Counted from the first letter of the stretch, positions 15,858-25,228 are shown. The stretch is 64,000 nt of DNA from Rhizobium mesosinicum (GCF_019511345.1 NZ_JAEUAK010000003.1:434001-498000); one strand, 5' to 3'. Program-made: numbers and translations. Notes: generated by a model not told the origin, from the sequence alone.

Positions 15858-18783
15858 GAAGTTTCTCGTTGTCGGGATCGATGAAGACGGGACTGCAAAG
15901 CAGCGCCTCCGTGAATTCGTTTCTGAGGCCATTCCAGACCACGACCTTTTCGCCTATGCGCTCCGGCCCGCGCTTGACGAGCGCAAGGCCGATCGTGTGG
16001 CCAAGGCTCGGCGAGAAAGCGCTCGAGGTCACATAGCCCTGATCGGCTTCAAGGGTCGCGACGGCATGTTGGGCAAGAATGTGAGAGCCGGTGCGGAAGC
16101 TCGCCGCCGGATCGAGCGGCTTGACGCCAACGAGGCGCAGACGGTCCTCCGCCTGCAAACCTTCGCGGGCAAGCATGGCCTTGCCGATGAAGTCGGGCTT
16201 GGTGGTCGAAACCATGCGGGCGAAGCCGAGATCGCCTGGCGTAACCGTTCCGTTAATCTCTGCATGGGTGACATGGCCCTTCTCGATGCGCATGACTCCG
16301 AGCGCCTCAGCACCGTAAGGGCAGATGCCGTGCTTTTCACCTGCGTGCATGATCCGGTCGGCGACCCATTCGCCGTAGCCGGCAGGCACGGCGAGCTCAT
16401 AGGCGAGTTCGCCGGAGAAGGAGATCCGGAAGAGCCGGCCTTCGAGCGCGCCACCGAAGAGCGAGACAGTGCGGGCACTCATGAAGGGGAAGGCGGTATC
16501 GGAAATATCCTCGTCGACGATCGTGGAGAGAATCGCGCGCGATTTCGGACCGGCGACCGCCATCTGGGCCCACTGATCGGTCGAGGAGGCAAAACGGACG
16601 TCAAGCTCCGGCCAGAGCGTCTGGGCGCAGAATTCGAGATGGGTCAGCACGCCGGCGGCGAGCGCCGTCGTCGTCGTCATGAAGAAATGGTCCTCGGCGA
16701 AGCGGCTCGTCGTGCCGTCGTCGTAGATCATGCCGTCCTCGCGCAGCATGATGCCGTAGCGTGCCCGGCCGACCGGCAGCTTGGCAAAGCCGTTGCAGTA
16801 GACGCGGTCGAGGAAGGCAGCGGCATCCTTACCGAAGACCTCGATCTTGCCGAGAGTGGAGACGTCGCAGATGCCGGCATTCCGCCGGATGTTCAGCACT
16901 TCGCGGTCAACACTCTCGCGCCAGCTTGTCTCCCCTGCACGTGGAAACCAGGAGGAGCGGTACCATAGCCCCGTCTCGACGAAGACGGCGCCATTCTTCT
17001 TGGCCCAGCCATGCAGCGGCGATTTGCGTACCGGCTGAAAATGACGGCCGCGCGAGGCGCCCGTCAGGGCGCCGAAGGAGACAGGCGTATAGAAGGGACG
17101 GAATGTAGTCGTGCCGACTTCGGCCGGAGAGACGCCGCGGGCCTCGGCCAGGATGCCGATCGCATTGATATTGGAAAGCTTGCCCTGATCGGTCGCCATG
17201 CCGTTGGTCGTATAGCGTTTGGCGAGTTCGACATGCCCATATCCCTCGCGAACGGCAAGGCCGAGATCCTTGAGGTGTACGTCGTTCTGATAATCGACGA
17301 AGGCCTTGCCCTTTGCGCCCTTGACGGACCAGAGCGGCTTCGATGCCGCCCCGGTTTCCTCGACGGGCGCGAAGGCGGGCTCGACCGTCGCGAAGCCGAT
17401 CGCCTTCAGCGCCTCGACGGCCTTGGCCGCACCATCGCCGAGGCAGGCGTTCGTAGAGCCGTACCCCGCCGCAGAGCCGGCGATCGACAGGCCCTGCTGG
17501 CGTTCCGGCGCCAGGAAGGCTGCCTTTTCCTCCGACCAGACCGGCTTGGCGCCGCGATGGCAGGCAAGGTGGATGATCGGGCTCCAGCCGCCCGACATGG
17601 CAAGCGCGTCGGCCTCGATGCGCTGTGTTGCCGAAGCGGTCTCGATCGTGACATGGCGCAGGCGTTTGCCACCATGCGCGTCGCAAACGCGGCTGCCGTA
17701 TAGCACGCGGGCGCGGCCGGACCAGATGTTGTCGGCCGCACCGCGGCTGTCGACGATGGCGACGACATCGACACCGGCGGCTTCGAGTGCGGCTGCCGCG
17801 CGATAGCCGGACGCATTGCTGGTGAAGATCACGGTGCGGGCGCCGGGCGTCACCGCTTGCCGGCTGAGATAGCTGTGCATCGCACCGGCCATCATCACGC
17901 CTGGAATATCGTTGCCGCCGAAGATGAGCGGCCTCTCTTCTGCACCCGAGGCGAGGATCGCCTGTTTGGCGATGATGCGCCAGAGGCGCTCGACGGGGCG
18001 ATGAGGATCCGGCACTGCCACATGTTTTTGCACACGCTCGACAGCGCCGAAGACATTGTCGTCGTACCAGCCGACGACGGTGGTGCGCGCCAGGAGGCGG
18101 ACATTCGGCAGGCCCTCGAGTTCGTCGAGCATGTCCTGCAGAGCGGTTCCGCTTTCAAGAAGCAGGCTGCCGCCAAGCGCGAAACCTTCGTCGGCGAGGA
18201 CGACGCGGGCACCGGCGCGTCCAGCCGTCAACGCCGCGGCAATACCGGCAGGCCCCGCGCCGATGATCAGCAGATCACAGTGAGCCCAGCATTTCTCGTA
18301 GGAATCCGGATCCGGTTCGTAGGAAGCCTTGCCGAGGCCGGCGGCCTTGCGGATCAACGGCTCGTAGAGCTTTTCCCAAAGGGCGGCCGGCCACATGAAG
18401 GTCTTGTAGTAGAAGCCGGCGCTCAGGAAGGGTGACAGCAGGCCGTTGACGGCGCCTATGTCGAAGCCGAGCGAGGGCCACCGGTTCTGGCTGCGGGCGA
18501 CAAGCCCCTCATGGAGTTCGATCATCGTCGCACGCGTATTGGCTTCCGTGCGGCCGCCGGTGCCTGTCGTCACCAGCGCGTTGGGCTCGGCCGCACCCGC
18601 CGTCAGAATGCCCCGCGGCCGATGATACTTGAAGCTGCGGCCTACGAGCTGGATGCCATTGGCAAGAAGGGCGGAGGCAAGTGTATCGCCGGGATGGCCG
18701 GTCAGTTGTCTGCCATCGAAGGTAAAGTTCAGCGTGCGCGACCGGTCGATCCGGCCGCCGCTGGGAAGCCGCGAACTCGTCAT
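15850..18783 (-). CDS. soxA: Sarcosine oxidase alpha-type subunit (SoxA; probable N-methylglutamate dehydrogenase subunit MgdC)
   Basis: This 977-residue protein is the usual length for the large subunit. An N-terminal part (LNFTFDGRQLTGHPGDTLAS, FKYHRPRGILTAG) resembles the 2Fe-2S-like domain. A Rossmann NAD-binding domain follows (IIGAGPAGIAAALTAGRAGA, about 174-193), and a C-terminal GcvT-type domain (from about 600) places the released methyl group on tetrahydrofolate as methylene-THF. It overlaps soxD by 4 bases and soxG by 8. In this setting the substrate is probably N-methylglutamate rather than sarcosine, regenerating glutamate; sequence alone does not prove it. Confidence 0.93.
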   Translation of the reverse strand: MTSSRLPSGGRIDRSRTLNFTFDGRQLTGHPGDTLASALLANGIQLVGRSFKYHRPRGILTAGAAEPNALVTTGTGGRTEANTRATMIELHEGLVARSQNRWPSLGFDIGAVNGLLSPFLSAGFYYKTFMWPAALWEKLYEPLIRKAAGLGKASYEPDPDSYEKCWAHCDLLIIGAGPAGIAAALTAGRAGARVVLADEGFALGGSLLLESGTALQDMLDELEGLPNVRLLARTTVVGWYDDNVFGAVERVQKHVAVPDPHRPVERLWRIIAKQAILASGAEERPLIFGGNDIPGVMMAGAMHSYLSRQAVTPGARTVIFTSNASGYRAAAALEAAGVDVVAIVDSRGAADNIWSGRARVLYGSRVCDAHGGKRLRHVTIETASATQRIEADALAMSGGWSPIIHLACHRGAKPVWSEEKAAFLAPERQQGLSIAGSAAGYGSTNACLGDGAAKAVEALKAIGFATVEPAFAPVEETGAASKPLWSVKGAKGKAFVDYQNDVHLKDLGLAVREGYGHVELAKRYTTNGMATDQGKLSNINAIGILAEARGVSPAEVGTTTFRPFYTPVSFGALTGASRGRHFQPVRKSPLHGWAKKNGAVFVETGLWYRSSWFPRAGETSWRESVDREVLNIRRNAGICDVSTLGKIEVFGKDAAAFLDRVYCNGFAKLPVGRARYGIMLREDGMIYDDGTTSRFAEDHFFMTTTTALAAGVLTHLEFCAQTLWPELDVRFASSTDQWAQMAVAGPKSRAILSTIVDEDISDTAFPFMSARTVSLFGGALEGRLFRISFSGELAYELAVPAGYGEWVADRIMHAGEKHGICPYGAEALGVMRIEKGHVTHAEINGTVTPGDLGFARMVSTTKPDFIGKAMLAREGLQAEDRLRLVGVKPLDPAASFRTGSHILAQHAVATLEADQGYVTSSAFSPSLGHTIGLALVKRGPERIGEKVVVWNGLRNEFTEALLCSPVFIDPDNEKLHA

Positions 18784-19058
18784 GCCGCACCTCCGAGCTT
18801 GGCAAGCGCGGCATCGCTGACGGTGTGAACGGCGTGGGTGGCAGTGTCGCGCTCGACAACCAGCCAGCGCCGGCAGCCTGAGGAATGGTGCCAGTACTCC
18901 TTGTGCCGTCCCCTCGGGTTGTCCCGCAGATAGACATAGTCATACCAGACCTCAGCGCCGGCATCGGCTGCCGGCCGGGTCAGGCTCGCATCGCCCCGAA
19001 TGGTGAATTCTTCCTTGGGGCGGATGCCGCAATGAGGGCAGGAGATCAGGCTTGCCAT
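18780..19058 (-). CDS. soxD: Sarcosine oxidase delta-type subunit (SoxD; probable N-methylglutamate dehydrogenase subunit MgdB)
   Basis: This 92-residue zinc-binding subunit has ISCPHCGIRPKEEF (Cys7, Cys10), YDYVYLRDNPRGRHKEYWHH and SSGCRRW, which supply the Cys/His zinc ligands. It helps hold the alpha and beta subunits together. It sits between soxB (12-base gap) and soxA (4-base overlap), the standard B-D-A-G order. Confidence 0.92.
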   Translation of the reverse strand: MASLISCPHCGIRPKEEFTIRGDASLTRPAADAGAEVWYDYVYLRDNPRGRHKEYWHHSSGCRRWLVVERDTATHAVHTVSDAALAKLGGAA

Positions 19059-19070
19059 GGCGTCATGTCC

Positions 19071-20321
19071 TCAATGCAGGTTGGGCTGGGCGCCGACGCC
19101 CTTTTCGTCGATTTGATAACCGCGGCGGAAACGGTCGAGACGCAGCTCGCGCGCCGTCTCATGCGGCTCGTTGCGGGCGATCAGATGAGCATAGCAATAG
19201 CCGGAGGCGGGTGTGGCCTTGAAGCCGCCATAGCACCAGCCGGCATTCAGATAGAGATTATCGATATGCGTGCGGTCGATGATCGGCGAGCCGTCCATGC
19301 TCATGTCCATGACGCCGCCCCAACTGCGCAGATATCTGACCCGCGTCAGCGAAGGGATCATAGCGACGCCGGCTTCGGCGACGTGCTCGACAGTGGCGAG
19401 ATTGCCGCGCTGGGCATAGGAATTGTAGCCGTCGATATCGCCGCCGAAGACGAGGCCGCCCTTGTCCGATTGCGAAACGTAAAAATGGCCGGCGCCAAAG
19501 GTGACGACGGTATCGATGAAAGGCTTCAGCCCCTCGGTGACGAAGGCCTGCAGCACATGGCTCTCGATCGGCAGGCGCAGGCCTGCCATGTCGGCAACCA
19601 CGGTGGAATTGCCGGCGGCAGCAAGCGCGAGCTTGCCGCAACCGATGAAGCCTCTGGTGGTCTCGACGCCTGCCACCCTGCCGTTCTCGCTGCGAATGCC
19701 AGTGACCTCGCAACTGGTGATGATATCGACGCCGCAGCTGTCAGCGCCGCGCGCATAACCCCAGGCGACCGCATCGTGGCGCACGGTTCCGCCGCGCGGC
19801 TGGAATAGACCGCCCATGACCGGGAAGCGGGCATTGTCGAAATCGAGGAAGGGCAGCATCTTGCGGACCGTAGCGCGGTCGAGCAGCTCTGCATCGACGC
19901 CGTGCAGGCGCATGGCATTGCCGCGTCTTGTGTAGGCATCGCGCTGCGCATCGGAATGGAAGAGGTTCAGCACGCCGCGCTGCGAGACCATGGCGTTGAA
20001 GTTGAAATCCTGTTCCAGCCCTTCCCAGAGCTTCATCGAGAGCTCGTAGAAAGGGTTGTTGCCGGCCAGCAGGTAATTGGAGCGGATGATCGTCGTGTTG
20101 CGGCCGATATTGCCGGAGCCGAGATAGCCCTTCTCCAGCACGGCGACATTGGTGATGCCGAATATCTTGGCGAGGTAATAGGCCGTCGAAAGGCCATGAC
20201 CGCCACCACCCACGATGATCACGTCATAATGCGGCTTCGGCGAAGGCTGGCGCCAGGCAGGCGCCCAGCCATTGTTGCCTCGAAGTCCGTTTAAGAAGAT
20301 GGAAAGAGCGGAATAGCGCAT
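19071..20321 (-). CDS. soxB: Sarcosine oxidase beta-type subunit (SoxB; probable N-methylglutamate dehydrogenase subunit MgdA)
   Basis: Started at ATG 20321 (MRYSALSIFLNGLRG, the conserved family start), the protein has 416 residues; an ATG at 20390 would add 23 unconserved residues. The FAD Rossmann motif DVIIVGGGGHGLSTAYYLAK is at residues 33-52. RHDAVAWGY contains His182, the expected covalent flavin site in this family. The subunit oxidises the N-methylamino acid. It is the first gene of the minus-strand operon, divergent from an AraC/GlxA-type regulator by 88 bases. Confidence 0.93.
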   Translation of the reverse strand: MRYSALSIFLNGLRGNNGWAPAWRQPSPKPHYDVIIVGGGGHGLSTAYYLAKIFGITNVAVLEKGYLGSGNIGRNTTIIRSNYLLAGNNPFYELSMKLWEGLEQDFNFNAMVSQRGVLNLFHSDAQRDAYTRRGNAMRLHGVDAELLDRATVRKMLPFLDFDNARFPVMGGLFQPRGGTVRHDAVAWGYARGADSCGVDIITSCEVTGIRSENGRVAGVETTRGFIGCGKLALAAAGNSTVVADMAGLRLPIESHVLQAFVTEGLKPFIDTVVTFGAGHFYVSQSDKGGLVFGGDIDGYNSYAQRGNLATVEHVAEAGVAMIPSLTRVRYLRSWGGVMDMSMDGSPIIDRTHIDNLYLNAGWCYGGFKATPASGYCYAHLIARNEPHETARELRLDRFRRGYQIDEKGVGAQPNLH

Positions 20322-20409
20322 GGGTGGATCCGGTGGGAGCTGGTGCCATGATGCCAGAAAGGCGAGACGCGACTTGCCTGTTTGGGACATTTATCGATAA
20401 GAACGGGAC

Positions 20410-21369
20410 ATGACGTTGATCGAAGCAAAAAACCTGCATTCCATCGGTTTCATCCTTCTGCCGGGATTTGCCCTGATGTCCTATGCCTCGGCGAGCGAGC
20501 CGCTGCGGGCCGCCAATCTGCTAGCCGGGCGGGAAATCTACCGCATCTCATGCTTTTCGCCGGACGGCGGGCCGGTATTGTCGTCCGGTGGCGTCCCAGT
20601 TCCGGCCGCACCGCTTCCCGGCCGCGGTTTCGGGCTCGGCACTGTCTTAGTCTGCGCCGGCGGTTCGCCGCGAGACTGGCACTATCCGGCTGTGCTCTCC
20701 TGCTTGCGCCAACTCGCGCGCGAAGGCGTGCGCATCGGCGGCATTTCGGGCGGTCCCTATCTGCTGGCAGAGGCCGGGCTGCTGACCGGCCGCGACTTTA
20801 CAATCCATTGGGAGCATGCGCCGGCGCTTCTCGAAGCCTTTCCCGACCTGTCGCCGCGCCAGGCGCGTTTCGTGGTCGACGGCAACCGCATTACCTGCGG
20901 CGGCGGCATTGCGCCGCTCGACATGATGCATGCGCTGATCGCCGACCGCATCGGACCGGATTTCGCCCGAAGGGTCAGCGACTGGTTCCTGCACACCGAG
21001 GTCGGTCAGCCGACAGCGCCGCAGCGCGCTTCCCTTGCCGAGCGCTACGGTGTCCACCATCCTGGCCTGCTGAGCGTCTTGGAAAAGATGGAGGAGACCA
21101 TTGAGATGCCGCTCAACCGTGCAGCCATGGCCCGCATTGCCGGGGTGACGCCGCGCCATCTCGACCGCCTTTTTGCCGCTCACCTCGATACGACCTTCCT
21201 CGAACAATACAGACGCATCAGGCTGCAGCACGCCCGAAGGCTCCTTGAGCAGAGCCCGCTGTCGATTTCCGAGATCGCAATGGCGACAGGTTTTTCCGGC
21301 GCCGCGCATTTTTCGCGCCTCTTTCGCGGCTTCTACGGCACCAGCCCGAGTTCAATCCGCAAGCCATGA
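20410..21369 (+). CDS. GlxA-family AraC-type transcriptional regulator (GbdR/SouR-like)
   Basis: This 319-residue protein has an N-terminal DJ-1/PfpI-like domain (IGFILLPGFALMSYASASEP; later GGISGGPYLLAEAGLL) and a C-terminal AraC helix-turn-helix pair at about 225-318, with LSISEIAMATGFSGAAHFSR and LFRGFYGTSPSSIRK. GbdR and SouR, which control glycine betaine, dimethylglycine and sarcosine catabolism in Pseudomonas, belong to this family. It is divergent from soxBDAG and upstream of mgs, so it is a good candidate activator for one or both arms. The ligand (sarcosine, N-methylglutamate or another methylated amino acid) is inferred. Confidence 0.9.
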   Translation: MTLIEAKNLHSIGFILLPGFALMSYASASEPLRAANLLAGREIYRISCFSPDGGPVLSSGGVPVPAAPLPGRGFGLGTVLVCAGGSPRDWHYPAVLSCLRQLAREGVRIGGISGGPYLLAEAGLLTGRDFTIHWEHAPALLEAFPDLSPRQARFVVDGNRITCGGGIAPLDMMHALIADRIGPDFARRVSDWFLHTEVGQPTAPQRASLAERYGVHHPGLLSVLEKMEETIEMPLNRAAMARIAGVTPRHLDRLFAAHLDTTFLEQYRRIRLQHARRLLEQSPLSISEIAMATGFSGAAHFSRLFRGFYGTSPSSIRKP

Positions 21370-21439
21370 CTTTCTTCTGGGTTGAGAAGATTTCACTCCG
21401 GCGATAGGGTGCTTACAAAGAGCCAACGAAGGACCGTGA

Positions 21440-22123
21440 ATGAAGATCAAGCTGGATGAAGCGTCGAGCCAGGAGCATGCCCATGCGGTGCGTCAGGCCC
21501 TGTCCCAGAATCCGCATGCGGTGCGCGAGCCGAAGGAAAACAATCTCGAAATGGCGATCGGCCACGAGGTGCGCGCCTATCGCAAGAAGCTCGGCATAAC
21601 CGTCACCGATCTTGCGGCGGCGACTGGCATTTCGCTCGGCATGCTGTCGAAGATCGAAAATGGCAACATCTCACCGTCGCTGACGACCTTGCAGTCGCTC
21701 TCGCGCGCCCTCGGCGTGCCGTTGACGGCCTTCTTCCGCCGCTACGAGGAACCGCACAATGCCGTCTTCGTCAAGGCGGGCCAAGGCATCGAACTTGAGC
21801 GGCGCGGCACACGCGCCGGCCATCAGTATAATCTGCTCGGCCATATCGACAATAACAGCAGCGGCGTGGTCGTCGAGCCCTATCTCATCACGCTGACGAC
21901 GGATTCGGATGTCTTTCCGACTTTCCAGCACGAGGGCATGGAACTGATCTACATGCTGGAAGGTGAGGTCGTCTATCGCCATGGCGACCAGCTTTTCCCG
22001 ATGCAGCCGGGCGACAGCCTGTTCTTCGATGCCGATGCGCCGCACGGGCCGGAAGAACTCGTGAAACTCCCGAGCCGCTACCTTTCCATCATCAGCTATC
22101 CGCAGCGCGGCAAGAATGACTGA
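21440..22123 (+). CDS. XRE-family transcriptional regulator with cupin domain
   Basis: This 227-residue protein has an XRE helix-turn-helix at about 36-95 (GHEVRAYRKKLGITVTDLAA, GISLGMLSKIENGNISPSL). A C-terminal cupin sensor at about 115-220 contains GMELIYMLEGEVVYRHGD and MQPGDSLFFDADAPHGPEEL. It starts 70 bases after the AraC-type regulator and ends 90 bases before mgsA, on the same strand. Position strongly suggests it regulates the mgs/gmaS operon. The ligand is unknown; cupin-XRE proteins often sense amino acids or amines. Confidence 0.92.
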   Translation: MKIKLDEASSQEHAHAVRQALSQNPHAVREPKENNLEMAIGHEVRAYRKKLGITVTDLAAATGISLGMLSKIENGNISPSLTTLQSLSRALGVPLTAFFRRYEEPHNAVFVKAGQGIELERRGTRAGHQYNLLGHIDNNSSGVVVEPYLITLTTDSDVFPTFQHEGMELIYMLEGEVVYRHGDQLFPMQPGDSLFFDADAPHGPEELVKLPSRYLSIISYPQRGKND

Positions 22124-22213
22124 CTTGCCTTAAAAGAAAAAAATATTCCTGCAGGTTGAAAACGCAAAACAGACCTGATAGTCATTTTGCAGACGCGAAA
22201 TGGAGGGTCTGTC

Positions 22214-23110
22214 ATGTGCGGAATTGTGGGTCTCTTCCTGAAGGATAAAAGCCTGGAGCCGGAGCTCGGTGCGATGCTGTCATCCATGCTGGTGACGATG
22301 ACGGACCGCGGGCCTGATAGCGCCGGCATTGCGATCTATGGCGCAAGCAGCGGCAATAGTGCCAAGATCACCGTGCAGTCGGCCAGGCCGAAGAAGGATT
22401 TCTCCGGTCTTGAAGCTGAGCTCATGAAGGAACTCGGCACGGAGGTCTCAATCGACATCAAGAGCACCCATGCCGTCGTCACCCTGCCGAAGAACATGCT
22501 CGAAGAGGGCCGCGCTGCCATCGCCGAACTGCGCCCCGACATCCGTATCATGAGCAGCGGCGACGCGATCGAGATCTACAAGGAAACCGGCCTGCCGAAG
22601 GACGTCGTTTCCCGTTTCGCCGTCAATTCCATGGCCGGAACTCATGGCATCGGTCATACCCGTATGGCGACGGAATCGGCAGTCACCACGCTCGGTGCCC
22701 ATCCCTTTTCCACCGGTTCCGACCAGTGCCTCGTCCATAACGGCTCGCTCTCCAACCACAACAACCTGCGTCGCGAACTGAAGCGCGAAGGCATGAGTTT
22801 CGAGACAGAGAACGACACGGAAGTCGCCGCCGCCTACCTGACCGCCGAAATGGCCAAGGGCAAGAATCTCGGCGAGGCGCTGGAAGGTGCCGTCGATGAT
22901 CTCGATGGTTTCTTCACCTTCGTTGTCGGCACCAAGTCCGGCTTCGGCGTCGTGCGTGACGCGATCGCCTGCAAGCCGGCCGTCATGGCCGAGACCGACC
23001 GTTACGTCGCCTTCGGCTCGGAATACCGCGCGCTCGTCAATCTGCCCGGCATCGAGGCCGCACGCGTCTGGGAGCCGGAGCCTGCGACCGTCTATTTCTG
23101 GGAACGCTGA
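22214..23110 (+). CDS. mgsA: N-methylglutamate synthase subunit A, class II glutamine amidotransferase-like (MgsA/GlxB)
   Basis: Start 22214 is fixed by GGAGGG upstream and by the need for Cys2 to be the N-terminal nucleophile (MCGIVGLF). The 298-residue protein is a stand-alone Ntn-type glutaminase domain related to the GltB N-terminus, with TDRGPDSAGIAIYG, GIGHTRMATESAV and NGSLSNHNNLRREL. With MgsB and MgsC it converts methylamine carried on glutamate (gamma-glutamylmethylamide) into N-methylglutamate. It is the first gene of a probable 12-kb plus-strand operon. The family was first named glxB in the rhizobial glnT region. Confidence 0.9.
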   Translation: MCGIVGLFLKDKSLEPELGAMLSSMLVTMTDRGPDSAGIAIYGASSGNSAKITVQSARPKKDFSGLEAELMKELGTEVSIDIKSTHAVVTLPKNMLEEGRAAIAELRPDIRIMSSGDAIEIYKETGLPKDVVSRFAVNSMAGTHGIGHTRMATESAVTTLGAHPFSTGSDQCLVHNGSLSNHNNLRRELKREGMSFETENDTEVAAAYLTAEMAKGKNLGEALEGAVDDLDGFFTFVVGTKSGFGVVRDAIACKPAVMAETDRYVAFGSEYRALVNLPGIEAARVWEPEPATVYFWER

Positions 23111-23164
23111 GGGCCGCTTTTCTGCCTTCATCCCATCGGCTCGATCTCATTTCAGGACGATTTC

Positions 23165-23851
23165 ATGCCCACATTTGATCTTGCGGTGACCCCGCTTCGC
23201 GACCTCAACCAAGCCCTGCATGACGTGGCGTCAGGCGACAACGACCTGCAGTTCGATGTCGTCAATCCGCGCGGCCACCATGCCGTCGCCGCCGGCGTGC
23301 ATGCTCCCGTCAGCATCGATATCCACGGCAGCGTCGGCTATTACTGCGGTGGCATGAACGAGGAGGCCGTCATCACCGTGCACGGCTCAGCGGGTCCCGG
23401 TGTTGCCGAAAACATGATGTCCGGCCGCATCACCATCAAGGGTGACGCCAGCCAATATGCGGGCGCCACTGGCTGCGGCGGCCTGCTCGTCATCGAGGGC
23501 AATGCCTCTTCGCGCTGCGGCATCTCGATGAAGGGCATCGATATCGTCGTGCGTGGCAATATCGGCCACATGTCCGCTTTCATGGCGCAGGCCGGCAACC
23601 TCGTCGTGCTCGGCGACGCCGGCGATGCGCTCGGAGATTCCCTTTACGAGGCCCGCATCTTCGTGCGCGGCAAGGTCGAGAGCCTCGGTGCGGACTGTAT
23701 CGAGAAGGAAATGCGAGCAGAACATATCGAGCTTCTCTCCGCTCTGCTGGCAAAGGCCGGCATTACCGACGCGCGGCCGGAGGAGTTCAGCCGCTACGGT
23801 TCCTCCCGCAAGCTCTACAATTTCAACGTCGACAATGCCGACGCCTATTGA
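23165..23851 (+). CDS. mgsB: N-methylglutamate synthase subunit B, GXGXG-domain protein (MgsB/GlxC)
   Basis: This 228-residue protein corresponds to the C-terminal beta-helix (GXGXG) domain of glutamate synthase as a separate subunit. Repeats with spaced glycines run through the centre (VHAPVSIDIHGSVGYYCGGM, SGRITIKGDASQYAGATGCG, NIGHMSAFMAQAGNLVVLGD). It has a structural role in the MgsABC complex. It lies 54 bases after mgsA and 18 bases before mgsC. Confidence 0.9.
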   Translation: MPTFDLAVTPLRDLNQALHDVASGDNDLQFDVVNPRGHHAVAAGVHAPVSIDIHGSVGYYCGGMNEEAVITVHGSAGPGVAENMMSGRITIKGDASQYAGATGCGGLLVIEGNASSRCGISMKGIDIVVRGNIGHMSAFMAQAGNLVVLGDAGDALGDSLYEARIFVRGKVESLGADCIEKEMRAEHIELLSALLAKAGITDARPEEFSRYGSSRKLYNFNVDNADAY

Positions 23852-23869
23852 GTTTTATCGAGGTTTTCC

Positions 23870-25198
23870 ATGAGCTATCACAACCCGCCCACAAAGCCTC
23901 GCCTTTCGGCAACCTTCGACGAATACACGATGTCGGAAATCCGCCGCGCCGCGGCAACCGGCATCTATGATATCCGCGGCGGCGGCGCCAAGCGCAAGCT
24001 GCCGCATTTCGACGACCTCTTGTTCCTCGGCGCCTCGATCTCGCGTTATCCGCTCGAAGGCTACCGCGAGAAATGCGGCACAAACGTCGTGCTCGGCTCG
24101 CGTTATGCCAAAAAGCCGATCGAACTCAAGATCCCGATCACGATTGCCGGCATGAGCTTCGGCTCGCTCTCCGGTCCTGCCAAGGAAGCGCTCGGCCGTG
24201 GTGCCACGATTGCCGGCACCTCGACGACAACAGGCGACGGCGGCATGACGGAGGAAGAGCGCGGACATTCTGAGACGCTCGTCTATCAGTACCTGCCGTC
24301 GCGCTACGGCATGAACCCGCGGGATCTGCGGCGCTGCGACGCGATCGAGATTGTGGTTGGCCAGGGTGCCAAGCCCGGTGGCGGCGGCATGCTGCTCGGT
24401 CAGAAGATTTCCGACCGCGTCGCCGAGATGCGCACGCTGCCGAAGGGTATCGACCAGCGTTCGGCAAGCCGTCATCCCGACTGGACCGGTCCCGACGACC
24501 TCGAGATCAAGATCCTCGAACTGCGCGAGATCACCAACTGGGAAAAACCGATCTATGTGAAGGTCGGCGGTGCGCGCCCCTATTACGACACGGCCCTTGC
24601 CGTGAAGGCAGGTGCCGATGTGGTCGTGCTCGATGGCATGCAGGGCGGTACTGCGGCAACGCAGGAAGTCTTCATCGAGCATGTCGGCATGCCGACGCTC
24701 GCCTGCATCCGCCCGGCGGTGCAGGCGCTCCAAGACCTCGGCATGCACCGCAAGGTGCAGCTCATCGTTTCGGGCGGCATCAGGAACGGCGCCGACGTGG
24801 CGAAGGCGCTCGCGCTCGGCGCCGATGCCGTCTCCATCGGTACGGCCGCCCTTATCGCCATCGGTGAGAACGATCCCCGCTGGGCGGCCGATTATGAGGC
24901 GCTGCATACGACGGCAGCTGCCTATGACGACTGGCACGAAGGCAAGGATCCGGCCGGCATCACAACGCAGGATCCGGAACTGATGAAGCGCGTCGATCCG
25001 ATCACCGCAGGTCGCCGCCTCGCCAACTACCTCAAAGTCATGGCGCTGGAGGCGCAGACGATCGCGCGCGCCTGCGGCAAGAATCATGTCCACAATCTGG
25101 AACCGGAAGATCTCTGCGCATTGACGATCGAGGCTTCAGCGATGGCGCAGGTGCCGCTCGCGGGAACGAGCTGGATACCGGGCAAGGGAGGCTACTGA
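23870..25198 (+). CDS. mgsC: N-methylglutamate synthase subunit C, FMN-binding glutamate synthase-like (MgsC/GlxD)
   Basis: This 442-residue protein matches the glutamate synthase catalytic FMN domain: ITIAGMSFGSLSGPAKEALG, TTTGDGGMTEEERGHSE, PGGGGMLLGQKISDRVAEMR and KVGGARPYYDTALAVKAGAD, then the phosphate-binding LIVSGGIRNGADVAKALALG. C-terminal cysteines resembling the Fe-S region are sparse. With MgsA and MgsB it makes N-methylglutamate. A hairpin in the 80-base spacer separates it from gmaS. Confidence 0.92.
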   Translation: MSYHNPPTKPRLSATFDEYTMSEIRRAAATGIYDIRGGGAKRKLPHFDDLLFLGASISRYPLEGYREKCGTNVVLGSRYAKKPIELKIPITIAGMSFGSLSGPAKEALGRGATIAGTSTTTGDGGMTEEERGHSETLVYQYLPSRYGMNPRDLRRCDAIEIVVGQGAKPGGGGMLLGQKISDRVAEMRTLPKGIDQRSASRHPDWTGPDDLEIKILELREITNWEKPIYVKVGGARPYYDTALAVKAGADVVVLDGMQGGTAATQEVFIEHVGMPTLACIRPAVQALQDLGMHRKVQLIVSGGIRNGADVAKALALGADAVSIGTAALIAIGENDPRWAADYEALHTTAAAYDDWHEGKDPAGITTQDPELMKRVDPITAGRRLANYLKVMALEAQTIARACGKNHVHNLEPEDLCALTIEASAMAQVPLAGTSWIPGKGGY

Positions 25199-25205
25199 TT
25201 TCTGC

Positions 25206-25228
25206 CGGCCGGGCAAAACGTCCGGCCG
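25206..25228 (+). terminator. Hairpin in the mgsC-gmaS spacer (possible attenuator)
   Basis: CGGCCGG, a 9-base loop and CCGGCCG form a perfect 7-base GC stem 7 bases after the mgsC stop. No T-run follows, so it more likely tunes or stabilises mRNA between mgsC and gmaS than stops transcription completely. Confidence 0.45.

Noticed and set aside
15793..16968. A 391-codon plus-strand frame opposite the SoxA gene
   Set aside because: It is antisense to the GcvT-type domain of SoxA and has low-complexity charged composition.
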